In this document: piece by piece, positions 12,501 through 26,324 of the stretch
Layout: the number at the start of each line of letters is the position of its first letter
Position numbering within the stretch: position 1 is the stretch's first letter
Origin: Clusia tigrina
Taxonomy: Eukaryota > Arthropoda > Insecta > Diptera > Clusiidae
Assembly (NCBI GenBank): GCA_920105625.2
Contig: CAKKTE020000328.1
Coordinates: forward strand, 3,782,001 to 3,846,000
Reading direction: 5' to 3'
Length of the DNA stretch: 64,000 bases
The notes under the pieces: generated by a model
What the model was told of the DNA's origin: nothing
Database searches by the model: none
The model's input: the letters and a program-made list of their open reading frames with translations, nothing else
Position numbers and translations under genes: made by a program

Positions 12501-14550
12501 GAGGCTCGAGTACTTTATTGGTACAAAATTTCAAGGTTCTATGACGCTCCAGTAAAAAGTTACAAGCATTTGTGTATTGCAAACTTTGATAGGTGTGGAC
12601 GTACCGTTTAGAAGTTAGGGCCATTTGAAGTTTTATCAGTGTTTGATTTGGGACTCAAGGGTAGAGTCTCGAGTACTTTATTGTTACAAAAATTTCAAAG
12701 TTTTATGACGCTCCAGTAAAAAGTTACAAGCATTTGTATGTTGCAAACTCTGATAGGTGTAGGACGTACCGTATAGAAGTTAGGGCCATTTGAAGTTTTG
12801 TCAGTGTTTGATTTAGGACTCAAGGGTAGCATAGCTATAAGCGATAGCTTAAATTGACAAGAGGCTCGAGTACTTTTTTGTTACAAAATTTCAAGGTTTT
12901 ATGACGCTCCAGTAAAAAGTTACAAGCATTTGTATGTTGCAAACTTTGATAGGTGTAGGACGTACCGTATACAAGTTAGGGCCATTTGAAGTTTTATCAG
13001 TGTTTGACATGGGAGTCAAGGGTAGCATAGCTTTTAGCGATAGCTTAAATTGACAAGAGGCTCGAGTACTTTATTGTTACGAAATTTCAAGGTTTTATGA
13101 CGCTCCAGTAAAAAGTTACAAGCATTTCTATGTTGCAAACTTTGATAGGTGTAGGACGTACCGTATAGAAGTTAGGGCCATTCGAAGTTTTATCAGTGTT
13201 TGACTTGGGACTCAAGGGTAGCATAGGTTTGAGCTATAGCTTAAATTGAAAAGAGGCTCGAGTACTTTATTGTTACAAAATTTCAAGGTTTTATGACGCT
13301 CCAGTAAAAAGTTACAAGCATTTGTATGTTGCAAACTTTGATAGGTGTAGGACGTACCGTATACAAGTTAGGGCCATTTGAAGTTTTATCAGTGTTTGAT
13401 TTGGGACTCAAGGGTAGCATAGCTGTGAGCGAAAGCTTAAATTGACAAGAGGCTCGAGTACTTTATTGTTACAAATTTCAAGGTTTTATGACGCTCCAGT
13501 AAAAAGTTACAAGCATTTCTATGTTGCAAACTGTGATAGGTGTAGGACGTACCGTATAGAAGTTAGGGCCATTTGAAGTTTTATCAGTGTTTGATTTGCG
13601 ACTCAAGGGTATCATAAATTTGAGCGATAGCTTAATTTGACAAGAGGCACGAGTACTTTATTGTTACAAAATTTCAAGCTTTATGACGCTCCAGTTAAAA
13701 GTTACAAGCATTTGTATATTGCAAACTTTGATAGGTGTAGGACGTACCGTATAGAAGTTATTGCCATTTGAAGTTTCATCAGTGTTTGATTTGGGACTCA
13801 AGGGTAGCATAGTTTTTAGCGATAGCTTAAATTGACAAGAGGCTCAAGTACTTTATTGTTACAAATTTCAAGGTTTTATGACGCTCCAGTAAAAAGTTAC
13901 AAGCATTTGTATGTTGCAAACTTTGATAGGTGTAGGACGTACCGTATAGAAGTTAGAGTCATTTGAAGTTTGATCAGTGTTTGATTTGGGACTCAAGGGT
14001 ATCATAGCTTTGAGCGATAGCTTAATTTGACAAGAGGCTCGAGTACTTTATTGGTACAAAATTTCAAGGTTCTATGACGCTCCAGTAAAAAGTTACAAGC
14101 ATTTGTATATTGCAAACTTTGATAGGTGTAGGACGTACCGTTTAGAAGTTAGGGCCGTTTGAAGTTTTATCAGTGTTTGATTTGGGACTCAAGGGTAGCA
14201 TAGTTTTGAGCGATAGCTTAAATTGACCAGACTCTCGAGTACTTTATTGTTACAATAATTTCAAGGTTTTATGACGCTCCAGTAAAAAGTTACAAGCAGT
14301 TGTATGTTGCAAACTTAGATAGGTGTAGGACGTACCGTATAGAAGTTAGGGCCATTTAAAGTTTTATCAGTGTTTGATTTGGGACTCAAGGGTAGCATAG
14401 GTTTGAGCGATAGCTTAAATTGACAAGAGGCTCGAGTACTTTATTGTTACAAAATTTCAAGGTTTTATGACGCTCCAGTAAAAAGTTACAAGCATTTGTA
14501 TGTTGCAAACTTTGATAGGTGTAGGACGTACCGTATACAAGTTAGGGCCA
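12501..14550 (+). repeat. 14-monomer block, copy 2 (partial, ~2.05 kb)
   Basis: This matches 9791-11840 with about six differences, including caagcttt against caaggttt near 13678, cagttaaaag near 13693, and tttgatcag near 13971. The match ends near 14550, where copy 1 turns to ccattcgaag and copy 2 keeps ccatttgaag. Confidence 0.75.
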
Positions 14551-14971
14551 TTTGAAGTTTTATCAGTGTTTGATTTGGAACTCAAGGGTAGCATAACTTT
14601 GAGCGATAGCTTAAATTGACAAGAGGCTCGAGTACTTTATTGTTACAAAATTTCAAGGTTTTATGACGCTCCAGTAAAAAGTTACAAGCATTTGTATGTT
14701 GCAAACTTTGATAGGTGTAGGACGTACCGTATACAAGTTAGGGCCATTTGAAGTTTTATCAGTGTTTGATTTGGGACTCAAGGGTAGCATAGCTGTGAGC
14801 GAAAGCTTAAATTGACAAGAGGCTCGAGTACTTTATTGTTACAAATTTCAAGGTTTTATGACGCTCCAGTAAAAAGTTACAAGCATTTCTATGTTGCAAA
14901 CTGTGATAGGTGTAGGACGTACCGTATAGAAGTTAGGGCCATTTGAAGTTTTATCAGTGTTTGATTTGCGA
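14551..14971 (+). repeat. Satellite joint between blocks
   Basis: Just over two monomers. The first carries ggaactc and gcataac like the monomer near 6240, but switches to gacgctcc by about 14665 where that relative has gactctcc. Next comes a gctgtgagcgaaagc monomer (about 14795), then a gatttgcgactc start that runs straight into the gcataggtttgagctatagc form near 14985. The last switch inside a monomer is a visible recombination joint. Confidence 0.6.
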
Positions 14972-17900
14972 CTCAAGGGTAGCATAGGTTTGAGCTATAG
15001 CTTAAATTGAAAAGAGGCTCGAGTACTTTATTGTTACAAAATTTCAAGGTTTTATGACGCTCCAGGAGAAAGTTGCAAGCATTTGTATGTTGCAAACTTT
15101 GATAGGTGTAGGACGTACCGTATAGAAGTTAGGGTCATTTGATATTTTATCAGTGTTTCATTTGGGACTCAAGGGTAGCATAGCTTTGAGCGATAGCTTA
15201 AATTGACAAGAGGCTCGAGTACTTTATTGTTACAAAATTTCAAGGTTTTATGACGCTCCAGTAAAAAGTTACAAGCATTTGTATGTTGCAAACTTTGATA
15301 GGTGTAAGACGTACCGTATAGAAGTTAGGGCCATTTGAAGTTTTATCATTGTTTGATTTGGGACTCAAGGGTAGCATAGCTTTGAGCGATAGCTTAAATT
15401 GACAAGAGGCTCGAGTACTTTATTGTTATAAAATTTCAAGGTTTTATGACGCTCCAGTAAAAAGTTACAAGCATTTCTATGTTGCAAACTTTGATAGGTG
15501 TAGGACGTACCGTATAGAAGTTAGGGCCATTGGAAGTTTTATCAGTGTTTGATTTGGGACTCAATGGTAGTATAGTTTTGAGCGATAGCTTAAATTGACC
15601 AGAGGCTCGAGTACTTTATTGTTACAAAATTTCAAGGTTTTATGACGCTCCAGTAAAAAGTTACAAGCATTTGTATGTTGCAAACTTTGATAGGTGTAGG
15701 ACGTACCGTATAGAAGTTAGAGCCATTTGAAGTTTTATCAGTGTTTGATTTGGGACTCAAGGGTATCATAGCTTTGAGCGATAGCTTAATTTGACAAGAG
15801 GCTCGAGTAGTTTATTGGTACACAATTTCAAGGTTCTATGACGCTCCAGTAAAAAGTTACAAGCATTTGTATATTGCAAACTTTGAGAGGTGTAGGACGT
15901 ACCGTTTAGAAGTTAGGGCCATTTGAAGTTTTATCAGTGTTTGATTTGGGACTCAAGGGTAGCATAGTTTTGAGCGATAGCTTAAATTGACCAGACTCTC
16001 GAGTACTTTATTGTTACAAAAATTTCAAGGTTTTATGACGCTCCAGTAAAAAGTTACAAGCATTTCTATGTTGCAAACTTTGATAGGTGTAGGACGTACC
16101 GTATAGAAGTTAGGGCCATTCGAAGTTTTATCAGTGTTTGACTTGGGACTCAAGGGTAGCATAGGTTTGAGCTATAGCTTAAATTGAAAAGAGGCTCGAG
16201 TACTTTATTGTTACAAAATTTCAAGGTTTTATGACGCTGCAGGGAAAAGTTGCAAGCATTTGTATGTTGCAAACTTTGATAGGTGTAGGACGTACCGTAT
16301 AGAAGTTAGGGTCATTTGATATTTTATCAGTGTTTGATTTGGGACTCAAGGGTAGCATAGTTTTGAGCGATAGCTTAAATTGACCAGAGGCTCGAGTACT
16401 TTATTGTTACAAAATTTCAAGGTTTTATGACGCTCCAGTAAAAAGTTACAAGCATTTGTATGTTGCAAACTTTGATAGGTGTAGGACGTACCGTATAGAA
16501 GTTAGGGCCATTGGAAGTTTTATCAGTGTTTGATTTGGGACTCAAGGGTAACATAGTTTTGAGCGATAGCTTAAATTGACCAGAGACTCGAGTACTTTAT
16601 TGGTACAAAATTTCAAGGTTTTATGACGCTCCATTAAAAAGTTACAAGCATTTGTGTATTGCAAACTTTGATAGGTGTGGACGTACCGTATAGAAGTTAG
16701 GGCCATTGGAAGTTTTATCAGTGTTTGATTTGGGACTCAAGGGTATCATAGCTTTGAGCGATAGCTTAATTTGACAAGAGGCTCGAGTACTTTATTGGTA
16801 CAAAATTTCAAGGTTCTATGACGCTCCAGTAAAAAGTTACAAGCATTTGTGTATTGCAAACTTTGATAGGTGTGGACGTACCGTTTAGAAGTTAGGGCCA
16901 TTTGAAGTTTTATCAGTGTTTGATTTGGGACTCAAGGGTAGAGTCTCGAGTACTTTATTGTTACAAAAATTTCAAAGTTTTATGACGCTCCAGTAAAAAG
17001 TTACAAGCATTTGTATGTTGCAAACTCTGATAGGAGTAGGACGTACCGTATAGAAGTTAGGGCCATTTGAAGTTTTGTCAGTGTTTGATTTAGGACTCAA
17101 GGGTAGCATAGCTATAAGCGATAGCTTAAATTGACAAGAGGCTCGAGTACTTTTTTGTTACAAAATTTCAAGGTTTTATGACGCTCCAGTAAAAAGTTAC
17201 AAGCATTTGTATGTTGCAAACTTTGATAGGTGTAGGACGTACCGTATACAAGTTAGGGCCATTTGAAGTTTTATCAGTGTTTGACATGGGAGTCAAGGGT
17301 AGCATAGCTTTTAGCGATAGCTTAAATTGACAAGAGGCTCGAGTACTTTATTGTTACGAAATTTCAAGGTTTTATGACGCTCCAGTAAAAAGTTACAAGC
17401 ATTTCTATGTTGCAAACTTTGATAGGTGTAGGACGTACCGTATAGAAGTTAGGGCCATTCGAAGTTTTATCAGTGTTTGAGTTGGGACTCAAGGGTAGCA
17501 TAGGTTTGAGCTATAGCTTAAATTGAAAAGAGGCTCGAGTACTGTATTGTTACAAAATTTCAAGGTTTTATGACGCTCCAGTAAAAAGTTACAAGCATTT
17601 GTATGTTGCAAACTTTGATAGGTGTAGGACGTACCGTATACAAGTTAGGGCCATTTGAAGTTTTATCAGTGTTTGATTTGGGACTCAAGGGTAGCATAGC
17701 TGTGAGCGAAAGCTTAAATTGACAAGAGGCTCGAGTACTTTATTGTTACAAATTTCAAGGTTTTATGACGCTCCAGTAAAAAGTTACAAGCATTTCTATG
17801 TTGCAAACTGTGATAGGTGTAGGACGTACCGTATAGAAGTTAGGGCCATTTGAAGTTTTATCAGTGTTTGATTTGCGACTCAAGGGTATCATAAATTTGA

Positions 17901-20900
17901 GCGATAGCTTAATTTGACAAGAGGCACGAGTACTTTATTGTTACAAAATTTCAAGGTTTATGACGCTCCAGTAAAAAGTTACAAGCATTTGTATATTGCA
18001 AACTTTGATAGGTGTAGGACGTACCGTATAGAAGTTATTGCCATTTGAAGTTTCATCAGTGTTTGATTTGGGACTCAAGGGTAGCATAGTTTTTAGCGAT
18101 AGCTTAAATTGACAAGAGGCTCGAGTACTTTATTGTTACAAATTTCAAGGTTTTATGACGCTCCAGTAAAAAGTTACAAGCATTTGTATGTTGCAAACTT
18201 TGATAGGTGTAGGACGTGCCGTATAGAAGTTAGGGCCATTTGAAATTTTATCAGAGTTTGATTTGGGACTCAAGGGTAGCATAGCTTTCAGCGATGGCTT
18301 AAATTGACAAGAGGCTCGAGTACTTTATTGTTACAAAATTTCAAGGTTTTATGACTCTCCAGTAAAAAGTTACAAGCATTTGTATTTTGCAAACTTAGAT
18401 AGGTGTAGGACGTACCGTATAGAAGTTAGGGCCATTTGAAGTTTTATCAGTGTTTGATTTGGGACTCAAGGGTAGCATAGTTTTCAGCGATATCGTAAAT
18501 TGACAAGAGGCTCGAGTACTTTATTGTTACAAAATTTCAAGGTTTTATGAAGCTCCAGTAAAAAGTTACAAGCATTTGTATGTTGCAAACTTTGATAGGC
18601 GTAGGACGTACCGTATAGAAGTTAGAGCCATTTGAAGTTTTATCAGTGTTTGATTTGGGACTCAAGGGTAGCATAGTTTTGAGCGATAGCTTAAATTGAC
18701 CAGACTCTCGAGTACTTTATTGTTACAAAAATTTCAAGGTTTCATGACGCTCCAGTAAAAAGTTACAAGCATTTGTATGTTGCAAACTTAGATAGGTGTA
18801 GGACGTACCGTATAGAAGTTAGAGTCATTTGAAGTTTTATCAGTGTTTGATTTGGGACTCAAAGGTATCATAGCTTTGAGCGATAGCTTAATTTGACAAG
18901 AGGCTCGAGTACTTTATTGGTACAAAATTTCAAGGTTCTATGACGCTCCAGTAAAAAGTTACAAGCATTTGTATATTGCAAACTTTGATAGGTGTAGGAC
19001 GTACCGTTTAGAAGTTAGGGCCATTTGAAGTTTTATCAGTGTTTGATTTGGGACTCAAGGGTAGCATAGTTTTGAGCGATAGCTTAAATTGACCAGACTC
19101 TCGAGTACTATATTGTTACAAAAATTTCAAGGTTTTATGACGCTCCAGTAAAAAGTTACAAGCATTTGTATGTTGCAAACTCTGATAGGTGTAGGACGTA
19201 CCGTATAGAAGTTAGGGCCATTTGAAGTTTTATCAGTGTTTGATTTGGGACTCAAGGGTAGCATAGGTTTGAGCGATAGCTTAAATTGACAAGAGGCTCG
19301 AGTTCTTTATCAAGGTATTATGATGCTCCAGTAAAAAGTTACAAGCATTTGTATGTTGCAAACTTTGATAGGAGTAGGACGTACCGTATAGAAGTTAGGG
19401 CCATTTGAAGTTTTGTCAGTGTTTGATTTAGGACTCAAGGGTAGCATAGCTATAAGCGATAGCTTAAATTGACAAGAGGCTCGAGTACTTTTTTGTTACA
19501 AAATTTCAAGGTTTTATGACGCTCCAGTAAAAAGTTACAAGCATTTGTATGTTGCAAACTTTGATAGGTGTAGGACGTACCGTATACAAGTTAGGGCCAT
19601 TTGAAGTTTTATCAGTGTTTGACATGGGCCTCAAGGGTAGCATAGCTTTTAGCGATAGCTTAAATTGACAAGAGGCTCGAGTACTTTATTGTTACGAAAT
19701 TTCAAGGTTTTATGACGCTCCAGTAAAAAGTTACAAGCATTTCTATGTTGCAAACTTTGATAGGTGTAGGACGTACCGTATAGAAGTTAGGGCCATTCGA
19801 AGTTTTATCAGTGTTTGACTTGGGACTCAAGGGTAGCATAGGTTTGAGCTATAGCTTAAATTGAAAAGAGGCTCGAGTACTTTATAGTTACAAAATTTCA
19901 AGGTTTTATGACGCTCCAGGAAAAAGTTGCAAGCATTTGTATGTTGCAAACTTTCATAGGTGTAGGACGTACCGTATACAAGTTAGGGCCATTTGAAGTT
20001 TTATCGGTGTTTGATTTGGGACTCAATGGTAGCATAGCTTTGAGCGATAGCTTAATTTTACAAGAGGCTCGAGTACTTTATTGTTACAAAATTTCAAGGT
20101 TTTATGACGCTCCAGTAAAAAGTTACAAGCATTTGTATGTTGCAAACTTTGATAGGTGTAGGACGTACCGTATACAAGTTAGGGCCATTTGAAGTTTTAT
20201 CAGTGTTTGATTTGGGACTCAAGGGTAGCATAGCTGTGAGCGAAAGCTTAAATTGACAAGAGGCTCGAGTACTTTATTGTTACAAATTTCAAGGTTTTAT
20301 GACGCTCCAGTAAAAAGTTACAAGCATTTCTATGTTGCAAACTGTGATAGGTGTAGGACGTACCGTATAGAAGTTAGGGCCATTTGAAGTTTTATCAGTG
20401 TTTGATTTGGGACACAAGGGTAGCATAGTTTTTAGCGATACCTTAAATTGACAAGAGGCACGAGTACTTTATTGTTACAAAATTTCAAGGTTTATGACGC
20501 TCCAGTAAAAAGTTACAAGCATTTGTATATTCCAAACTTTGATAGGTGTAGGACGTACCGTATAGAAGTTAGGGCCATTTGAAATTTTATCAGTGTTTGA
20601 TTTGGGACTCAAGGGTAGCATAGCTTTCAGCGACGGCTTAAATTGACAAGAGGCTCGAGTACTTTATTGTTACAAAATTTCAAGGTTTTATGACTCTCCA
20701 GTAAAAAGTTACAAGCATTTGTATGTTGCAAACTTAGATAGGTGTAGGACGTACCGTATAGAAGTTAGGGCCATTTGAAGTTTTATCAGTGTTTCATTTG
20801 GGACTCAAGGGTAGCATAGCTTTGAGCGATAGCTTAAATTGACAAGAGGCTCGAGTACTTTATTGTTACAAAATTTCAAGGTTTTATGACGCTCCAGTAA

Positions 20901-22170
20901 AAAGTTACAAGCATTTGTATGTTGCAAACTTTGATAGGTGTAGGACGTACCGTATAGAAGTTATGGCCATTCGAAGTTTTATCAGTGTTTGACTTGGGAC
21001 TCAAGGGTACCATAGGTTTGAGCTATAGCTTAAATTGAAAAGAGGCTCGAGTACTTTATTGTTACAAAATTTCAATGTTTTATGACGCTGCAGGAAAAAG
21101 TTGCAAGCATTTGTATGTTGCAAACTTTGATAGGTGTAGGACGTACCGTGTACAAGTTAGGGTCATTTGATATTTTATCAGTGTTTCATTTGGGACTCAA
21201 GGGTAGCATAGCTTTGAGCGATAGCTTAAATTGACAAGAGGCTCGAGTACTTTATTGTTACAAAATTTCAAGGTTTTATGACGCTCCAGTAAAAAGTTAC
21301 AAGCATTTGTATGTTGCAAACTTTGATAGGTGTAGGACGTACCGTATAGAAGTTAGGGCCATTTGAAGTTTTATCAGTGTTTGATTTGGGACTCAAGGGT
21401 AGCATAGCTTTGAGCGATAGCTTAAATTGACAAGAGGCTCGAGTACTTTATTGTTACAAAATTTCAAGGTTTTATGACGCTCCAGTAAAAAGTTACAAGC
21501 ATTTCTATTTGCAAACTTTGATAGGTGTAGGACGTACCGTATAGAAGTTATGGCCATTGGAAGTTTTATCAGTGTTTGATTTGGGACTCAAGGGTAGCAT
21601 AGTTTTGAGCGATAGCTTAAATTGACCAGAGGCTCGAGTACTTTATTGTTACAAAATTTCAAGGTTTTATGACGCTCCAGTAAGAAGTTACAACCATTTG
21701 TATGTTGCAAACTTTGATAGGTGTAGGACGTACCGTGTAGAAGTTAGAGCCATTTGAAGTTTTATCAGTGTTTGATTTAGGACTCAAGGGTATCATAGCT
21801 TTGAGCGATAGCTTAATTTGACAAGAGGCTCGAGTATTTTATTGGTACAAAATTTCAAGGTTCTATGACGCTCCAGTAAAAAGTTAGAAGCATTTGTATA
21901 TTGCAAACTTTGATAGGTGTAGGACGTACCGTTTAGAAGTTAGGGCCATTTTAAGTTTTATTAGTGTTTGATTTGGGACTCAAGGGTAGCATAGTTTTGA
22001 GCGATAGCTTAAATTGACCAGACTCTCGAGTACTTTATTGTTACAAAAATTTCAAGGTTTTATGACGCTCCAGTAAAAAGTTACAAGCATTTCTATGTTG
22101 CAAACTTTGATAGGTGTAGGACGTACCGTATAGAAGTTAGGGCCATTGGAAGTTTTATCAGTGTTTGATT
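14972..22170 (+). repeat. 7.2 kb satellite block, unexpanded copy
   Basis: About 37 monomers whose order recurs in 22961-33845. Anchors are ttgttataaaattt at 15422 and 23411 (offset 7989), gctgcagggaaaag near 16239 and 24228, the 32 bp deletion at 16941 and 24930, gacatgggagtc at 17281 and 25453 (offset now 8172), the 13 bp deletion at 19299 and 27471, and ttctatttgc near 21503 and 33177 (offset about 11674). The stepwise rise in offset shows where the other copy gained monomers. The match ends near 22170, where this block has gctttcagcg and the other has acttttgagcg. Confidence 0.78.
19299..19315 (+). repeat. 13 bp deletion monomer (first of seven)
   Basis: cgagttctttatcaagg replaces the normal 30 bp stretch from cgagtacttt to caagg, a 13 bp loss plus an A to T change. 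Copies start at 19299, 25133, 27471, 28636, 30974, 34094 and 38784. All lie between 19 and 39 kb. The copy at 25133 has aaggttttat where most others have aaggtattat, so the family already has internal variants. Confidence 0.83.
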
Positions 22171-22960
22171 TGGGACTCAAGGGTAGCATAGCTTTCAGCG
22201 ATGGCTTAAATTGACAAGAGGCTCGAGTACTTTATTGTTACAAAATTTCAAGGTTTTATGACTCTCCAGTAAAAAGTTACAAGCATTTGTATGTTGCAAA
22301 CTTAGATAGGTGTAGGACGTACCGTTTAGAAGTTAGGGCCGTTTGAAGTTTTATCAGTGTTTGATTTGGGACTCAAGGGTAGCATAGTTTTGAGCGATAG
22401 CTTAAATTGACCAGACTCTCGAGTACTTTATTGTTACAATAATTTTAAGGTTTTATGACGCTCCAGTAAAAAGTTACAAGCAGTTGTATGTTGCAAACTT
22501 AGATAGGTGTATCACGTACCGTATAGAAGTTAGGGCCATTTAAAGTTTTATCAGTGTTTGATTTGGGACTCAAGGGTAGCATAGGTTTGAGCGATAGCTT
22601 AAATTGACAAGAGGCTCGAGTACTTTATTGTTACAAAATTTTAAGGTTTTATGACGCTCCAGTAAAAAGTTACAAGCATTTGTATGTTGCAAACTTTGAT
22701 AGGTGTAGGACGTACCGTATACAAGTTAGGGCCATTTGAAGTTTTATCAGTGTTTGATTTGGAACTCAAGGGTAGCATAACTTTGAGCGATAGCTTAAAT
22801 TGACAAGAGGCTCGAGTACTTTATTGTTACAAAATTTCAAGGTTTTATGACTCTCCAGTAAAAAGTTACAAGCATTTCTATGTTGCAAACTTTGATAGGT
22901 GTAGGACGTACCGTATAGAAGTTAGGGCCATTCGAAGTTTTATCAGTGTTTGACTTGGGA
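22171..22960 (+). repeat. Satellite linker between the two 7-11 kb blocks
   Basis: About four monomers. From about 22335 (agggccgtttgaag) it follows the order of 5821 onward at an offset of 16514 bp, and it also resembles 14151-14640. It includes a private gtatcacg variant near 22509 and two attttaagg variants (near 22443 and 22638) not seen in its relatives. Confidence 0.6.
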
Positions 22961-25900
22961 CTCAAGGGTAGCATAGGTTTGAGCTATAGCTTAAATTGAA
23001 AAGAGGCTCGAGTACTTTATTGTTACAAAATTTCAAGGTTTTATGACGCTCCAGGAAAAAGTTGCAAGCATTTGTATGTTGCAAACTTTGATAGGTGTAG
23101 GACGTACCGTATAGAAGTTAGGGTCATTTGATATTTTATCAGTGTTTCATTTGGGACTCAAGGGTAGCATAGCTTTGAGCGATAGCTTAAATTGACAAGA
23201 GGCTCGAGTACTTTATTGTTACAAAATTTCAAGGTTTTATGACGCTCCAGTAAAAAGTTACAAGCATTTGTATGTTGCAAACTTTGATAGGTGTAAGACG
23301 TACCGTATAGAAGTTAGGGCCATTTGAAGTTTTATCATTGTTTGATTTGGGACTCAAGGGTAGCATAGCTTTGAGCGATAGCTTAAATTGACAAGAGGCT
23401 CGAGTACTTTATTGTTATAAAATTTCAAGGTTTTATGACGCTCCAGTAAAAAGTTACAAGCATTTCTATGTTGCAAACTTTGATAGGTGTAGGACGTACC
23501 GTATAGAAGTTAGGGCCATTGGAAGTTTTATCAGTGTTTGATTTGGGACTCAAGGGTAGTATAGTTTTGAGCGATAGCTTAAATTGACCAGAGGCTCGAG
23601 TACTTTATTGTTACAAAATTTCAAGGTTTTATGACGCTCCAGTAAAAAGTTACAAGCATTTGTATGTTGCAAACTTTGATAGGTGTAGGACGTACCGTAT
23701 AGAAGTTAGAGCCATTTGAAGTTTTATCAGTGTTTGATTTGGGACTCAAGGGTATCATAGCTTTGAGCGATAGCTTAATTTGACAAGAGGCTCGAGTACT
23801 TTATTGGTACACAATTTCAAGGTTCTATGACGCTCCAGTAAAAAGTTACAAGCATTTGTATATTGCAAACTTTGATAGGTGTAGGACGTACCGTTTAGAA
23901 GTTAGGGCCATTTGAAGTTTTATCAGTGTTTGATTTGGGACTCAAGGGTAGCATAGTTTTGAGCGATAGCTTAAATTGACCAGACTCTCGAGTACTTTAT
24001 TGTTACAAAAATTTCAAGGTTTTATGACGCTCCAGTAAAAAGTTACAAGCATTTCTATGTTGCAAACTTTGATAGGTGTAGGACGTACCGTATAGAAGTT
24101 AGGGCCATTCGAAGTTTTATCAGTGTTTGACTTGGGACTCAAGGGTAGCATAGGTTTGAGCTATAGCTTAAATTGAAAAGAGGCTCGAGTACTTTATTGT
24201 TACAAAATTTCAAGGTTTTATGACGCTGCAGGGAAAAGTTGCAAGCATTTGTATGTTGCAAACTTTAATAGGTGTAGGACGTACCGTATAGAAGTTAGGG
24301 TCATTTGATATTTTATCAGTGTTTGATTTGGGACTCAAGGGTAGCATAGTTTTGAGCGATAGCTTAAATTGACCAGAGGCTCGAGTACTTTATTGTTACA
24401 AAATTTCAAGGTTTTATGACGCTCCAGTAAAAAGTTACAAGCATTTGTATGTTGCAAACTTTGATAGGTGTAGGACGTACCGTATAGAAGTTAGGGCCAT
24501 TGGAAGTTTTATCAGTGTTTGATTTGGGACTCAAGGGTAACATAGTTTTGAGCGATAGCTTAAATTGACCAGAGACTCGAGTACTTTATTGGTACAAAAT
24601 TTCAAGGTTTTATGACGCTCCATTAAAAAGTTACAAGCATTTGTGTATTGCAAACTTTGATAGGTGTGGACGTACCGTATAGAAGTTAGGGCCATTGGAA
24701 GTTTTATCAGTGTTTGATTTGGGACTCAAGGGTATCATAGCTTTGAGCGATAGCTTAATTTGACAAGAGGCTCGAGTACTTTATTGGTACAAAATTTCAA
24801 GGTTCTATGACGCTCCAGTAAAAAGTTACAAGCATTTGTGTATTGCAAACTTTGATAGGTGTGGACGTACCGTTTAGAAGTTAGGGCCATTTGAAGTTTT
24901 ATCAGTGTTTGATTTGGGACTCAAGGGTAGAGTCTCGAGTACTTTATTGTTACAAAAATTTCAAAGTTTTATGACGCTCCAGTAAAAAGTTACAAGCATT
25001 TGTATGTTGCAAACTCTGATAGGTGTAGGACGTACCGTATAGAAGTTAGGGCCATTTGAAGTTTTATCAGTGTTTGATTTGGGGCTCAAGGGTAGCATAG
25101 GTTTGAGCGATAGCCTTAATTGACAAGAGGCTCGAGTTCTTTATCAAGGTTTTATGATGCTCCAGTAAAAAGTTACAAGCATTTGTATGGTGCAAACTTT
25201 GATAGGAGTAGGACGTACCGTATAGAAGTTAGGGCCATTTGAAGTTTTGTCAGTGTTTGATTTACGACTCAAGGGTAGCATAGCTATAAGCGATAGCTTT
25301 AATTGACAAGAGGCTCGAGTACTTTTTTGTTACAAAATTTCAAGGTTTTATGACGCTCCAGTAAAAAGTTACAAGCATTTGTATGTTGCAAACTTTGATA
25401 GGTGTAGGACGTACCGTATACAAGTTAGGGCCATTTGAAGTTTTATCAGTGTTTGACATGGGAGTCAAGGGTAGCATAGCTTTTAGCGATAGCTTAAATT
25501 GACAAGAGGCTCGAGTACTTTATTGTTACGAAATTTCAAGGTTTTATGACGCTCCAGTAAAAAGTTACAAGCATTTCTATGTTGCAAACTTTGATAGGTG
25601 TAGGACGTACCGTATAGAAGTTAGGGCCATTCGAAGTTTTATCAGTGTTTGACTTGGGACTCAAGGGTAGCATAGGATTGAGCTATAGCTTAAATTGAAA
25701 AGAGGCTCGAGTACTTTATTGTTACAAAATTTCAAGGTTTTATGACGCTCCAGTAAAAAGTTACAAGCATTTGTATGTTGCAAACTTTGATAGGTGTAGG
25801 ACGTACCGTATACAAGTTAGGGCCATTTGAAGTTTTATCAGTGTTTGATTTGGGACTCAAGGGTAGCATAGCTGTGAGCGAAAGCTTAAATTGACAAGAG

Positions 25901-26324
25901 GCTCGAGTACTTTATTGTTACAAATTTCAAGGTTTTATGACGCTCCAGTAAAAAGTTACAAGCATTTCTATGTTGCAAACTGTGATAGGTGTAGGACGTA
26001 CCGTATAGAAGTTAGGGCCATTTGAAGTTTTATCAGTGTTTGATTTGCGACTCAAGGGTATCATAAATTTGAGCGATAGCTTAATTTGACAAGAGGCACG
26101 AGTACTTTATTGTTACAAAATTTCAAGGTTTATGACGCTCCAGTAAAAAGTTACAAGCATTTGTATATTGCAAACTTTGATAGGTGTAGGACGTACCGTA
26201 TAGAAGTTATTGCCATTTGAAGTTTCATCAGTGTTTGATTTGGGACTCAAGGGTAGCATAGTTTTTAGCGATAGCTTAAATTGACAAGAGGCTCGAGTAC
26301 TTTATTGTTACAAATTTCAAGGTT

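Noticed and set aside
19908..20192. Plus-strand open frames of 61-100 codons (also 29245, 29785, 31583, 32123, 35195, 35292, 35684, 41260, 46947, 59305, 62443)
   Set aside because: They lie wholly within satellite monomers, change register at each repeat, have no conserved start context and occur only in copies where a variant removes a stop. They show no domain or membrane segment. Treated as chance frames.
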